Of a stretch of 64,000 nucleotides of DNA, positions 22,501-37,500 are shown one piece after another (the first letter of the stretch is position 1; each line of letters begins with the position of its first letter). A program made the position numbers and the translations under genes. The notes below the pieces were generated by a model. The model was not told the origin of the DNA. It saw only the letters and a program-made list of their open reading frames with translations, and did not search any database. The DNA comes from Galaxea fascicularis (lineage: Eukaryota; Cnidaria; Anthozoa; Scleractinia; Euphylliidae), in assembly GCA_948470475.1 (NCBI GenBank), contig OX419338.1:29809773-29873772 (forward strand), written 5' to 3'.

Positions 22501-25500
22501 GCTCGGAGTTGTATTATCGCTGTCCTTGTTTGGAGCCTATCTTGCTTCCATGAACGAGAATCACATCCCTATGTAATTAGTGTTGCCACTGGGAAAACTT
22601 TTTATGGGTTGTATCTGGGGTAAATACAAAACATGATACTATGCGTTGTGATGATGGAAGTGGTAAGCGGTACGCTCTTTTATGTTTGCATCCCATTCAT
22701 TGTCTTCGCTAAATGAAAACCGAGGTTCGACGTTGCACAATGTTTAACGTTTTTTGGTGTGTTGACACACATCTGGAACCCTTTGCTTTTTTTTAGGCGA
22801 TTGTCTTTGCTAAACGAAAACTGCACCTCACAACGGCTATAAGAACAAAGCAGGATAAATATTACGGCCGTTTTCCTGTGTCAAAGACACACTTCGCAAC
22901 GGCTTCAAGAACGAGGCAGGAATGTATATTTGTTCTGTTTGTTCGACGTTGCACTCTGTTTAACGCTTTTTGGTGTGTTGACACACATTCAGAACCATTT
23001 GCTTTGTTTTTGTGATTATCTTCGCTTAATGAAAACCGCACCTTAATTACGACGACTATAAGAACAAAGCAGGAAAAATATTCGGTCCGTTTGCTCTTAC
23101 AAAGTCACACTTCGCAACGGTTTCAAGAACGAGGCAGGAAAACATATTTGATGGACGTTGTACTCAGTTGATCGCCTTTGGTGTGTTGACTCACATCCGG
23201 AACCAGTTGTGCCCCCCACCCCCTCCCCCTTGTTCCTATTGTGGACAAAGATTTGTTACTTGTGCGCTGATTTGTTATTTTCGTTATTTTCGTTATATTT
23301 GTGCCCCCCCCCCATTCCCTTGTTCCCTCTCTCGACAAAGATTGTTTATTTTCGGGCTGATTTGTTATTTTCGTTGTTTTTGATATTTTTGCAAACATTT
23401 GTTGTTTTTAGGCTGCACTTTTGTGACTTGTGCAAGATTTGTTATTTTCGTTATTTTTGTTATTTTTGCAATTTTTGTTATTTTCGTTATATTTGTGCCC
23501 CTCCCTTCCCCCCCTTTCTTTCTCTCTCGACAAAGATTTGTTACTTTTGGGCTGATTTGTTATTTTCGCGCTGATATGCTATTCTTGTTATTTTGTTCTT
23601 TGGATTTGTGATTTGTTATTCTTGCGATTGCATTCATTTCTGGACATAAGTGCGTGTAGTCACCACCGCGCGCCGGCGATGCGACAATTTCCAGAAAAAA
23701 TCGCATCACCATCGCAAGCAAAATGTCGCTCGTGTAGCCGCGGCTTAAAATAAATAGATTCCGTTTGTCAGTGCGTGTGTGCTGTGATAACGCACGGAGG
23801 ACGTCAAAACGTGGAAAGACTATCAGTCTCGCTCTTCGCCATGCTTCTTCGTTCTTGACACGTTTTGATGCCATCCATGCCAGTTGTCAGAGTACAAACA
23901 CGCTGAAAAGTGGAATCTTTCTGTTGAATTGAGGCTAAGAGGAAATCTACTTAAACAAAAAAAGTGCTAATACAAAGAATAAGTCTGCAAACTCTATATA
24001 GGGACTCTTGTCAGTGACATTCTCAGGAAGCAGTTCTAAAACTAGTAAAATATGTAAGGTCTCTCTTTGTCATCTGAGTTCCTTTATACTCCTATTTGCT
24101 TTTGAAAACGTTTTTTAACTCCTTTACTTCTAAATATGATCAGAAAAGCATCACTGAAAGGTCTCACTTGAGCGACCTGAATGACATAGTTTTACATCAT
24201 CGAGAGAAATCTTGCATATTAATTGTTCGTTTAATTAACATTGCATAATAGAGCCGGAGCAGAGTATTTAATGTGTAGTTAATTAAGTTATAACGGCACT
24301 TTAACCTAATTATTTCCGTTTTAATTTATTACCTGTTTGCAGAAAAAAGTTGTCGAGGAAGTGAATGGGGCTAAGAAAGAGATCACCTTCCGCAAAATTT
24401 TGCTGGGTAAATGCCAGAAGGAGTTTGAGAAAGAAAAATATGTTGAGAATACAATTCAAAGAAAATTGGAGGACCTCACAAAGCAAGGGTTGAGTGTAAG
24501 TAGAAATCATGAATTTAGTTTTGGGAGAATAAAGATGTTCACTGGTAGCCACATTCCCTCTGTCATACATGTATGTAAGTCAGTCACCCCGGATTTGCTC
24601 TTATCTGATTGCACTGGAAAAATGATAATGGCAAAGGAAACTATTAGTTTGTCAGAGCTTCTCTACTTTTGTAGCTCTACTTCTGGTACAGCATACATGT
24701 AGTTTGCGAACATCTTGCCAGGATAATTCAGTTCTAGGGTACATTATGGGATTATTAGTTGGGGTCAGGGGTGTGTTACTCAATTTAACCCCTTGACTAC
24801 CGTGCCGGTCAAAACTGGCTGCCCAAGACTCCCATGCTTCAAAACATTGCAGCTTTCTCAATCGCACAAATATTACCTTAACTGTCAGTTGAGAGCACGA
24901 AATGGATTGTCCTTTAAATTTGGATATCCAATAAACACAAGAAAACGTAGCAATTTTTACCAAATATGGCCTTTTGAGTTTGGACAAGAACGAAAATGAC
25001 AGTTTTTAACTTCAAAGAGAAACGACGAAAATGCCCCTTTTTGCCTTTATGTTTTTCAAGAAATCATCACCCAAAAACCAAACTTCAACCATCATAACAA
25101 AGTCAGTCCTTGTTCTAGCTTAGAAAAGACTTTTTTTGTTCATATTCTTCTCCCAAGCGTAGATACAGCCTTTTGTTCCAGTGCATTCGGGCCTTCCCAC
25201 CATTTTCAATATCTCAACTGCATTGCATGCTGGGAAATAACGAGAACTTTTTGGCAGTGCCCATTCCTTCCCCCAATTGTTTTACATATAAACTAAGTCT
25301 ACATGCACTCTGATCTACTGCCAAAAATTCGTGCTTGTGGTGATCTTCAGTCCTCACAAATTCCAAAAGATGTGGCGGTAGGTCGAGAAATTCATCAATA
25401 GTCAAGTCTCAAAGGTACTAAGTGTCCAACCGGCCAAATTCCCAGTTTGTCGCGTAACAAGCCAAATTGGACAACAGAGTACATCACCTTGCTCGGTTCT

Positions 25501-28500
25501 TTGAGAAAGTGGACTCTTAGCTACCGTCATGCTCATCAGGCAGCCACTACAGATTAAAAATGGCTGTAAACTTAGCAAAAATCACAAGCAAACCGAACTT
25601 GGGCCGTTCTTGTAGCTCCACCGATGAAAAATAGCTACGTCAGAATGACATCTTCGGAAACCTTGAGCCTCCAGCGCCTTAGGACAGCACCACTTTCCGT
25701 GGTAATTTTAAATAAAGAGTCATAAAATGCTATGGATCATTTATAGATTGAAAATCACTCCAAAAACGTAAAAACGACTGGTAGTCAATGGGTGAAAACT
25801 AAAAACCTTATGTGTTTCAATGACTCCAGGACGAGGAACTTCAGATCAAGAAGAGGGACTTGCAAGATGAGGAATACCAAGCCAAACGAAGAACATTGGG
25901 CAACATACGGTTTATTGGTGAACTTTTTAAACTGAAAGTGAGTATGGGCTGAAGTGGAACCTGTTTTATTTAAGGTCTGTAAACAGGCCAGCCTACTGGT
26001 AGAACACATGGAGGTAAAACTCAAAACCCAAAGCAATCTCTAGGGTTTCCAACAAAACCCCCCAAAAACCCCATGCCAAATCTGAAGCCTTAAAAGTTTC
26101 CCGAAAAAATTGTACTCAATTTGGAGAATTATGCCGCCGGAATAAGTGGGCACTACCCCTGGGGCACTACTAGATGTTCAGATCGTTTTTGAATTTCCCC
26201 CCTGCCAAAAGAAAATTGTACTTAAGGTGGCTCAAAACAGTTCAGCACTTTCCAAGACGAAGATTTTGATGGGTCATTATTACCACTCTTTATCAGTTGA
26301 TGCTATAATCATGGTATCAAAAAACTGCCCAATCATTTGTGAATACGTTGGTATTGTTTTTGTGACACTATAGGTTACCATAGGAACACTATGACCTGCT
26401 AAAAACACCCTTATTTTCAGCTTTAAGCGCTTATATTTCAAAAACCGCACGGTGAAAGTTTTTCTTATTATAGAATTTTGATAGGCAGGATGAGATGCAA
26501 CTTCCCGCAAAGTTTAAATAAATTCCGTACATGGAGTTCAGGGCCACCTTAAATTTTCGAAAATTTAGGGTGGCTCTGAACCCCATATACAGGATTTGTT
26601 TAAACTTTGCCAAAAGTTGCATCTCATCCTGCCTATCAAAATTCTATAGTAAAAAAAAAAAATTACCGTGCCGTGTTTGAAATATAAGCGCATAAAGCTG
26701 AAATTAAGGGTGTTTGTAGCAGGTCACAGTGTTGCTATGGTAATCTATAGTGTCATGAAAATAATACCAACGTATTCACAAATGATTGGGCAGTTTTTTG
26801 ATACCATGATTGTAACATCAACTGATAAAGAGTGGCATTAATGACCCATCAAAATCTACGTCTAGGAAAGTGCTGGGAACTGTTTTGAGCCACCTTAAAT
26901 CAAACGACACAGAAAAATACTCACCAAATTTTCCAACCCAAAACATTCCTGGATTGAAAAATTTCAAACCCAAAAAAATCCTTGGATCATTCCCGTCACT
27001 TGAAATCTGGAGTAGCCCCCTCCTGGGGCTGGTGTTGCCCTCTTCAGAGATTAATACAACGAAAAAACAGGCTGTAACTTATAAACTTTCTCTGGTGCAG
27101 ATTCAGTAGTTAGTACAGTTGTAGTTCAGGGTTTCCGTTGTTGGTTACTGCAACTAAGGCCTCTTCTGGGATTCACTCCAGTCTCCACTCATCCCTGAGG
27201 TGAATAGAATGGCAGACAGCAACACTAGAGACTCTTTGCAGAGGGCATGTTGGTTTGTGTTTGTTTCCTTGAGGCTTTTGTGTGGAGGTGAGGGAGACAA
27301 GGCCCATGTTGAGTCTTCTTAGCCTTTCCATAGGCCTTTAGGAACACCTCTGGCATGTCTTTTTGCCATGTAGGGTTATAAAAGTCATTATTTTTTGGAG
27401 ATAAAAAGTGATGTTTGTATTTTCTGCTTGTAACTGTTGTTAGCTTATGTGGTTCAGATTTCTTGTTGGTTTGGAATTTTTTAAACTAATTCAATTTTTT
27501 ATTGGCAAATAAGGAAAATTGAAAGTTAATTGTGATTTAGAAATGTCATATTCAAAACAAATTATTAAGCCTAGCTTATTTTATTGTGTTCCACATCCTG
27601 GAAATGGCGGTAATCATACTTACTGTGTTTTAAACAGATGTTGACAGAGAGTATCATGCATGACTGTGTGGTGAAGCTGCTGAAGAGTAATGATGAGGCG
27701 TCGTTTGAATGTCTGTGCAAATTACTTGTTACCATCGGAAAAGATCTAGATCATCCAAAAGCCAAGGTGTGTTAATTTGTACAACCCAAAGTTTATGGCC
27801 TACAGCGTATGAGAATTATTTTTATCCCCTGTAGAAGCTACCAAGGAATTAATTAATTCCCCTGATTATTTTGTCAATATTGAATTGACGAAGGTCTTTC
27901 TATTTTGCCTAGATTCGCGTAATAATATATTATCTAAATCAGACTGATCTATCTTTCATTTTTTTCCCTTCTTATTACATTATTATATTGTTCTTGTTAA
28001 GACAGTAAGTGCTTTTGCAATACTAAATGAAGTTTTGGTCATGGAAATAAAGCTACATGTTGTTGTTTGTTGTCTGATTTGAATGTCGAGTAAAATTCTG
28101 TAATGACCGTTTTTTTGCCTTATTTTCAGCCAAGAGTTGATCAATACTTTACGCACATCAAGAAAATAATCCAGGCAAGGAAAACCTCATCCCGTGTGAG
28201 ATCCATGATGCAGGACATTGTGGATCTGCGGGACAACGACTGGGTGCCCCGTAGGGAGGACAACAACCCCGAGACCATTGAGCAGAACCACAGAGAGGCT
28301 GCAGAGATGGAGAGGAAGACACAGATGCTGCTGCAGATTGCTAAACAGGAAAAGAAACAACAGAGAGGTATGTGCAGTGGGAACCTGTAGATGCATGTAC
28401 ATGCATGTCGTCCATTGATGGACTGGCAGGTCATAAAAACTCTGGAATCCGTTTCTCAAAACTATATAAGGAAAGTATTTCAGGACCGAGAAGTATTTAC

Positions 28501-31500
28501 CAAGTCTGTTTTCTAGCAGCGGGAACTAGCTTTTTAGACAAACTTTCCCAATGTATTTCGTTGTGGTTTATAGCGTGATTTCTTAAAAGAGTCGAAAAAA
28601 TTATTCGTTTAGAAATCGAATTTTTGCTAGTTAACGTAGTAGGCCCGAAAAGCTTTCGGGAGTTCTAAAACGCGTGCCAGGTCAGATTGAAAGCTCTGTT
28701 CTCTTAGTGGGCATCTTGTGGTTTTAAAAAATGGTTGTATTGCAGATTATGGTTCTATTTTGACATGGAGACAAGTAGCTTGATAATGATCATTATGGCC
28801 AGCAAAGTGTCGGTCTTCCTCTCTTTTGCGGTCTTTTCACGTGGTTCGTATATTGAAAACCTTGAATTTTAGGAGTCCAATTGCAATGCCTTGAAAGTAC
28901 TTGAAATTGTGTTTTGGTCATTGAAAGTCCTTGATTTCTTGCTGAACCACTTTTTTAAATGTTGTAAGGTTTAGGGCATTGAGTGAAAATGTTCATGCAA
29001 ACAACGTGCAAATGTCTCGCGATGCTTATGAAATGTTATCTTGGTACTCTCGCGCACACTCCCGCGCACACTACATTAAGCCACGAGTGCACCGCCCATG
29101 TTTATGCTCTGTAGGTGTTTTCATGCTCTCGTTTTGAGAAGCTCTTGAATTTGTTCAGTTGTGTTATCAGTCACTGGTTTTTGGTTATCCTTCATTCATT
29201 GTTTCAAGCAAAATTCATGTGTAGTACATATGTAGTTATCTGGTTCTCAACAATGACTGTACTGTTTAGGGAATGTCAGCGGACGTCATAGTCCTCGAGC
29301 TGGTACCATTCCACAGGCTGACGAAACCTGGACCACTGTGGGCAGAGGTCCCAGGAATGTTAGTGTGGACCCTAAGAAGTTTCAAAACATCAAGGTGAGA
29401 AAAAAATACTATGCTTGCTCTTTTCTTGCTGACCTGCTAATCTCGTTATTTATAGCAGGAATAGATACATTACGTTTTTATTTTGATGTGAGCTACGACC
29501 GGGCCACTTCAGTTGAAGACTGTATGAGCTTTCAATATGGATTGCACGTGACAAGGAGGTTCATTCTTAGTTTTGCTCTCCCATTAGGAGCAGGGTTAGC
29601 GCAGTGGTGAAAGCGCTCACCTTCCACCAATGTGTCCCGGGTTCGATTCCCGGACTCGGCGCCATAAGTGGGCTGAGTTTGTTAGTTCTCTACTCTGCTC
29701 CGAGAGGTTTTTTCTCGGGGTACTCCGGTTTTCCCCTCTCCTCAAAAACCAACATTTGATTTGATTTGATTTAGAATTATTTGATTTACAGTCTCCCCAA
29801 TTAGTAGAGCACTCGTGTTCGGCTAGAACGACTTGAGACTTAAATAAAGTTATTATTATTATCATTATTGAGGTGAAACACATTTGTAAGGAACAACTCA
29901 CTTGGTTGACGAAGCCTTTGTGTTTATTGCGCTACTTCCACTTGACAAATCAACAAAAAGGGAAATGCGCCCTACAACAACGACGAATGACCAAAAACAC
30001 ACAAATATGCTTCGTAACTCAGAGTGAATCGCCATCAACAAAAACTCGAGTCTAACAATCGAGTCACGTGACCCCAAAGGGCGCGAAAACAAAAAAAACA
30101 GGGAACCCAGCCTCTATAACATTGCATTATAATGGGCGAGGTGGTAAAAGAGTAGTGTCAATTTCTACTGAGTAAGAAAATTAATGTATAACGTCAATTA
30201 TCAAAGAATGTTGTTCTAGAGAGTGTCTTTCATAAAAACAATTTATGTGGTGATGCAAGCACCAGTCTAAAAATAATGACTGCTTTTCCTAGCGTCCTGT
30301 GGATTCTGAAAACATCTCCCTTGGACCAGGCGGCAGAGGATATGGTGCATGGGCAAGAGGAAGCAGTGGAGGAACTGGGGCAGTAGGTGCTGGTGCGGGT
30401 CCATCGGCAGCTGCTGGTTCTGCTACTGGTGGCTCTGTAGCTGGAGCTGATAACAGACCAGCCACCAGGTGACGTGTCCATCAGCAGCGTTTAATTTGAA
30501 TGTATGAGAATTGTATTGCAGTTTAAGTTAATCTCCACTAAGGAACTCTTCTCAACAATGGCCATACCTGCATAACAGCCATTCTGTTGATGAGTTTCAA
30601 GTCTGTAAAGCGGGTTCAGCTTCATTCAACTGTACAGTTTGCAGTTTTGAAATGTAACACAGGTCATTACCGGGGTTTAATGTTAAACCCATACTGACCA
30701 TGACCTTCTTCATGGCTTGGTCAGTAATTTTGCATCAAGGGGAAACTACAGAAAGTACTTGTACTGTAGGAGGGAGTGGAGGCCACTTAATTTAAAGTGG
30801 CTTTTTTTCTTTTCCTTAATTACCCTAGATATTCTGCATTAGCTGGAGAAAGGAAATTCTCAGCACCTGGAAGAGCAAGCTCTGGTTATTCTCGGCGTCA
30901 AGAACCCCGTAGTCCAGTATCTGGAGGAGGAAGGCGAGGTCCTTTCCCACAAGGAGAACGAGAGAAAGCCCTTGAAGCTGTGCGAGCAGTAACACAGCCA
31001 AAGGTTTGCATACACCTTATTCCAAAATGGCCACGATTTTGTTATTCCTTTGTGTCCATGTTAATTGGCCCTTGCCTCGTTTTAAGCTACAGATTCTATT
31101 GTATTCTGCATATGCGATCAAGGCAAAGAGGGCTAATGAAATTGTCGCCATTTTGGAATAAGGTGTATGGTTCTTAAGTAATCAAGTTATGGAATTGATG
31201 AATTCGTGTCAGCCAGAGTCCAGGAAGTTCATTTTTGGTCATCGACTTTGTTTGCGAAAGATTTCACTCCCTTTCTGAGGGTAATGTTTTCAAAACTGTC
31301 AACAAGGTATTCACAAAATTGTTAGACAGTGAGAAGGGCTAACTACACAGTTATCCTTTACATTTGGATAACTGACAAATGTGGCTTCTGGATCAGAGAT
31401 GAACCTTTCTGTTGCCAAATATACTGTAAATGTAAAACAAGATTTTGCCTGTTTGGGTAAGGATTAGTTTTAATTTAGGATTAGTTTACTTTTATTTAAT

Positions 31501-34500
31501 GATTTAGTAATGATTAATGATTTCGATTAAATTTAGGATTTAAAAATTAGTAATTTATAATGGTAATTCAACTGAGTGGAGTGCAATTTGGTCTGAAATC
31601 ATACGCGTGATTTGAAATCACAAGTATGATTTTAGACCAAAATTACACGACACGAAGTTCAATTACCACTTTGTTACTCCCATTTTGAAATCACACAGTT
31701 TTTTGTCAATACACCTGTTCTTCAATTCTCCAAACTTTCTTTTTCCAGATATCATGTCTGCCACTAATTTTGTTTTACGATTTTCCATCCCCCTCTCCAA
31801 AAACATAATCGTTCGTCCATTAACACTGTACACACCCTTTTAAAATGTAAAAAAATTCCTTTCTTCCAGATTTCATACAAGTATATCTTTCATTGAACAC
31901 ACATAGCCAGTTTAACCTATAACACCCAATTTTAAAGGAAAAATCCAAATAATACTATCCTACAATAGAAACATACCAAACAAATAACACACAACCAACG
32001 ACAGCCATGACACAAAACACGGTGTCAGCTTTCAAATGCAAAACTTATCATGCATGGCTATTTTAACTTACAAACCTAGCGAGATTCGAACGCACTCAAA
32101 AAATGATATAATTTGGGAGTAAATTATACTGTTGAGAGCTAATCAGATTTCAGATGAATGACGAGTGATTTCAAAATGGGTGTAGTAAAGAATTGTATTA
32201 TAAGCCTCTAATTCAGTTTTTAATAAACGGTCTTTACCTTTATCTTATCATAGACTGTATGTACATTAGGTACTTGTAGCCAGAACTGCTTTGATTACTT
32301 TCCAGCGTAATGCTCAACAACGGTATGCAGGGTGGGTATCTCCTGGACCTATAACTCAAGCAGCTCTACCTGCAGAACCTGCAATTCCTGGCCCAACAGC
32401 TGCGACATCAATTCAAGAACTAACAGAGGAGGCCATGAAAAAGAAAACGCTTTCAATTATTGATGAGTACTTAAACATCAGGGATCCAAAGGTCAGTGAG
32501 AGTGCGTTACAACCCGTTCTGCTTCTGTTGTGCTCACTGGTTATCTGATGTGCTTTAGGATAGGCCAAACCTTCGCAATATTTTATTTTGTGTGTGTATG
32601 GAAAATCCTATTGGCATTTAGGTTTACAGGAAAGCAGTGATCGGCATAGAATTTCTTGTTAAATTACTAATGCTTTATAAACGCGAATTGGTCACGAGAA
32701 TTAAGGACATGATCACACAAAATTAATTTGCTTGATATCTTAACAGTTTCTCCCTACTACTTCTTTAGAAAATGTATAGGGGCAACAAATGAGAATTTAA
32801 ATTTTGATCTGAAAGTTAAGGTGTGCATTAAAAACAATTTCCGTTAAGATACATTTTGTACGAATTGAAGGCTGCCAAACCACCAACTTAAGCCATTCGC
32901 CTCTCTTTAAGGTCTTGCTTCATGTTTGAGTAGTATAGTAGGGACGCAATCATCCTCCTTTTTTGCGCAGGAATCTCATTAATTTGCGCAGTAATACATT
33001 AAATCGGATAACGTCATGCATCTCAGTAAGAGTCCCGAACAATAATTCCACGCGTGGTCCATTACCGTAATCCCACGCTTTGACATCCCTTCTTTGATTG
33101 GTTAATGACGTTTCCTTTTGTTGTCTGATAAAGTAAAGCCGGATACACACGAGCAAGTTTTCCTTGACAAGTTTTGAGTTGACAAATTTTATTTGCTGGT
33201 GTGTAAAGAAAAACTTGTCAAGTTTTTTCTTGACAACTGCACTTGTTCAAAAGTTTGAGCAAGTGCACTTGCCAAGGAAAAACATTACAGGTTGCAGAGT
33301 CTGTACAGGTGGACAAGGAAAACTTGTCAAGATAAATGAGTAATTGTATTGCTGGCTACAGTTAAACTTGTGAAATAAATTTTGTTCATTCGTTTACTCC
33401 ACCGGCAAATAAAACTTGTCGAGGCAAAACTTGTCAAGAAAACTTGTCGTTCACACAAATGAGCAAAAGAAAATTGTCAATGACACTTGCCAAGGAAAAA
33501 TTGCTCGTGGGTTACCGGCTTAGCCCACGCGTGTACATTCATACAATGGAAACAATAGACTTGCCTGTTGCTGTAACTTAGTCGAGAGCATTAAAATATT
33601 ATGAGCCAATGTCGGAATATATCGAGAATCTAAAATCAGTTCCAAAAAATCGGATTTTTGCTAATATCACCCAAACAAACCTTTGAGTGAATTATTTCAA
33701 GAAATGGTATTAAGGAATCCCCAAGCGCTTTACATTTTAGGAAATTTAGAAAAGTTCGAAAATTCGCAAAAAATACAATTTTTATTCATGAAATTAGTCT
33801 ATATTTCCAACAATTTTAAGGAAACATTACGGACAGTTTCTACTGTCTTTATCGTCCTCACATGTTTAGAAGACTTCCAAGAATTCAAGACTGTGTAAAA
33901 AGATTCAGCAAAATGATTTTAATAATATAGTTTCTGGCCTTCGTACCCTCTCCTTGCATGTCGTTTGAATGTGAAAATAATGCCCATTTTTTCCCGCCCA
34001 AAATCGATCCTGGTATTTTACAAATTGAAAAAACGATTATACTACATAACAGAAAGGAAATTTTGTTTGTAAGATCTGACGTTTAAGCTCTGCCATTGAT
34101 AGGCAAATGGCTTATTACAAGTAAAGCAAAGATGGTAAATACCGCTTTTTCCATATTTACATTAACAACAAATACAAAACAGAAGTAATGTTTCCTTCTT
34201 TTTGAAGATATTTGCACAAAAATTAAACTTTGTGTTCACACACATCTACATGGTGCAGTAAACATGAAAGCAAATCATCTTTACTGCTGCAGTAAATACT
34301 AGGTACATGGATAAACTTACTGCTCGAAAACACGGCTTTGTACGGATCGCAAATACCATATTTGCTTCTCTTTGGTCATGTTTGCTGTGAAGATAAATGT
34401 CATGTTTGACCCTTATTTGCGAGGAAAGCATTGAGGGCAAAATACTAAATTTGCTCATTCTTTACATACCCTAGAAGTAGTAGATAATAAAAATTAAGCC

Positions 34501-37500
34501 TCGTTTTGGATAAGGTGATGAGGTGATTAGGTAATCAGATAAATCACTAGTATTCAAACTCGGTAAAATGCCTTCCTGCATACTGATAAGTGTCTCTCTT
34601 GTGCAGTGTCTCTCTTCTACGGTGAAAACAACAGGCTTGCCCAGACTCGTTGTAACTTCATTGAAAGCATTAAAATATAGGAAACTATTTGCCGTGTGGG
34701 ATTAAACTTCTATTCGAAAAACCGCTTGGTTCTGACGATTCTTTTATTAAGCATTAGTTCCGTTCATACAACTAAGACGTGCACACACAGAAACTAGAAC
34801 TGAAAACTCTCTATTTCAATTCCCACTGGTTGTTACGAAACTGCGTTCTCTTCTATCTCAATAAAATGAGATATACTACTTGTTTGGTATTGAGACTTTT
34901 GTGGGATAGATGTTCACTTCCAGGGATGTCTCAAAAACCAAGGCTTAGTAGAGACAGAAATTGTGGCTGGTCTGCTTCTTCAAGTATTGTTCCCGGGACA
35001 TCCTGCTCTGTTTCCCTGTCATAAAAAGGTTTGACATTTCAGCTGTAACATGTGGTTGCTGTAAGCTTTCATTTTTTAAAAAAGATTTCTTCTTGTAGGA
35101 AGCAGCTGACTGTCTGAAGGAACTTCGGTCTCCTTCAAGGCATCATGTCTTTGTTGAGGTGGCATTTCACCATGCGATGGAGAAGAAGATATCAGACAGG
35201 AATGCTACTGGCAAGCTCATGTGCTTTTTGCTCCGTGATGGTGTTCTCACTGCTCAACAGTATTTGAATGGGTATGTTGCATTCTTTGATGTATAAGTTA
35301 AGAAAGTATTGCTTTCGTTCTCAAGGTTTTAAAAAAACTGAAACTCTACATCTAAAATTTAATATGCTGTAAAAGCATTGATGTAGAAAAGTTCTGTTGA
35401 AGAGCTTTCACCTGAAACATTGCACAGTTTCCTTACACAAGCCCAAAAAATTAAGCTGTTGCCAATAGCATTAAACAGTACTACAGGAAAGAGCTGCTCA
35501 GACGGTAGCTTTCATTAATGTGTACACGTTCTAGGTAATCATCAACAGAGAACTTACAACTGCTTTGTGTAGTATAACAAACATGACTTAATGAAACTCC
35601 TGCTCAGCAGGTGCCATTTGAATGGTCACATTTGGAATTTCGATCCAGATGCCTTAGTTAAAGCTGCTTTGTATGGCGTCATACGCAATAACTTGGGACA
35701 GGGCTGTCCAGTAGCTTTTGTCAGTTAAATGGTTGCACATTGCTCTGCAATTTTACCCGTAACTGAGACTTACGTCTGAAATATTTTGTTGTGGTATGTC
35801 CATTTTTGACAACATTGAAGTCAATTCTTTAATATTGAAGACATTTCCTTGTGTTACTATCGGGAACATTTCAATGGTTGGTATATTAGATGTTAGGGTA
35901 GTCTCCACTGAGTGTTGTTTTTAACCCTTTCTTGTCAGGCCGTTTAATGTACTTGTCCATATGGACCAGTACATTCTACAGATGCATGGTTACTCTTTAA
36001 GAATTGGAAAGTTGAAATGAGGCATTGATACTTTGAAATGGTTAGTGCTTTGAATTTTAACACCCCATAAATGCGCTACCATGGCCGATTTCCATTGAAC
36101 ATGACTGTTTGGTTCCCTACAAAACCCAAACTGTCCGAAGTGAACGCCCTCAGACAACACCAAAATATACGATTTTTGTCTTTAAGTTTCCGATACAAAA
36201 ACTCCTCCTGGTGCCCAAAAACGACATTTGCAGTAAAGTTCAGCTCCAGCACTTTAATTCTTTGCCACATTTTTCTGCTCACTTGTTTAGCACGCCGAGG
36301 AAAAGCTGTTGAAGAAGAGCTATCCCCACTCATCCGAAAGGTTCGTCGTCATGAGCGAAATGAATTCTGGGTAATTCCTTGATAACGGCGACATGGAAGT
36401 CCGCCAATTTCTGTTTCATAGAGCCACCCAGTCCTGCTGGCGAAATATTGTACTGATTGCATTATTTAGAAGTCAAAACAAGCCAAAACTGCCACGCTAG
36501 GTCCTGGAATCCATCCTCAGAAAGGCCAGAAAGACAACCTCACTCTTCAACCGTCATGACTCGGCGACACACTCGTGGCGGCTAAATCGCTGTGAAATTG
36601 TTTTTCACCTCTGGTTTCTTTCAGAGGATTGCCTCTACCCCCAAACCAGCTTGATGATGCCAGGCTAGGGGCTTCTGAAGTGGAAAATGACTCGAAAAAA
36701 CACTTATAAGTCGCATACTTACCAAATTTCACGCCGAGTGCTCGCTTGAAAACAAGCAACAGCTAGCGTGACCAGCGTGACAAAAACAAGAGAGCCTTCA
36801 GTGCTCAAGATCAGCGAAAATCACCAAGGTAACGCCAAATAAGGAATCGCCAGATCGTCTCGATCGCTGACACTCAGAAAATTTCAGAAATGGCTCAAGA
36901 AAACTTTGACAAGAAAGAGTTAATGAAACTTTGTAAGCATTGTGTAAACAAAGTTTAGTGGCAGATTACCTTTTTCCTGTTGTAATGTTGATCCTATTTT
37001 GTTTCAGGCTAGATGAAATCTTCCAATTAGCTGAATATATAGAGATCGATATCCCACAACTTTGGAATTACCTGGGAGAGCTAATGGGTCCTTCAGCCTT
37101 CGCAGGAAATCTTAATCTTGACGAGTTATTTAATCGTGTATTTAACTGTGTGTCAAAACACAAAGCTGCCAAATTGTTTGTATACATGCTGGAGTCTGCC
37201 ACTCGCGATAAGGTAAGTTAAATGCAAGCTTCATGTGGATCGTGTTAAGACTGCTACAAGTTCCTATCTGGTTGAGCAGCCGCGTGAAAAAAAATAATGC
37301 TGAGCTAACTTGAAGTGACCTATTTTTCCCTCCAAGCATATTCTCTGTAAACTTACTTTTGATAACTTGAATCCCTTTTGCAAGGAGTTATGAGTCAGAA
37401 CATACTCCAACCAATTGAATTTATATTTATCTGCATTGAGTCAAATTTAGCAGCTTGTATCCTTGGAAGTACTGCAGTACCCCAACCCAAGCTAGTGTTC

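Noticed and set aside
23560..23874. 104-codon minus-strand frame
   Set aside because: Covers the shared 5' part of the minisatellite element; the counterpart at 17.3-17.5 kb does not keep the frame.
30797..31177. 126-codon open frame
   Set aside because: It is eIF4G exon 9 extended past its donor at 31003 into a MITE.
36071..36382. 103-codon open frame in an eIF4G intron
   Set aside because: Lies within a dispersed repeat also found inverted at 53.4-54.1 kb, where the frame is not kept.
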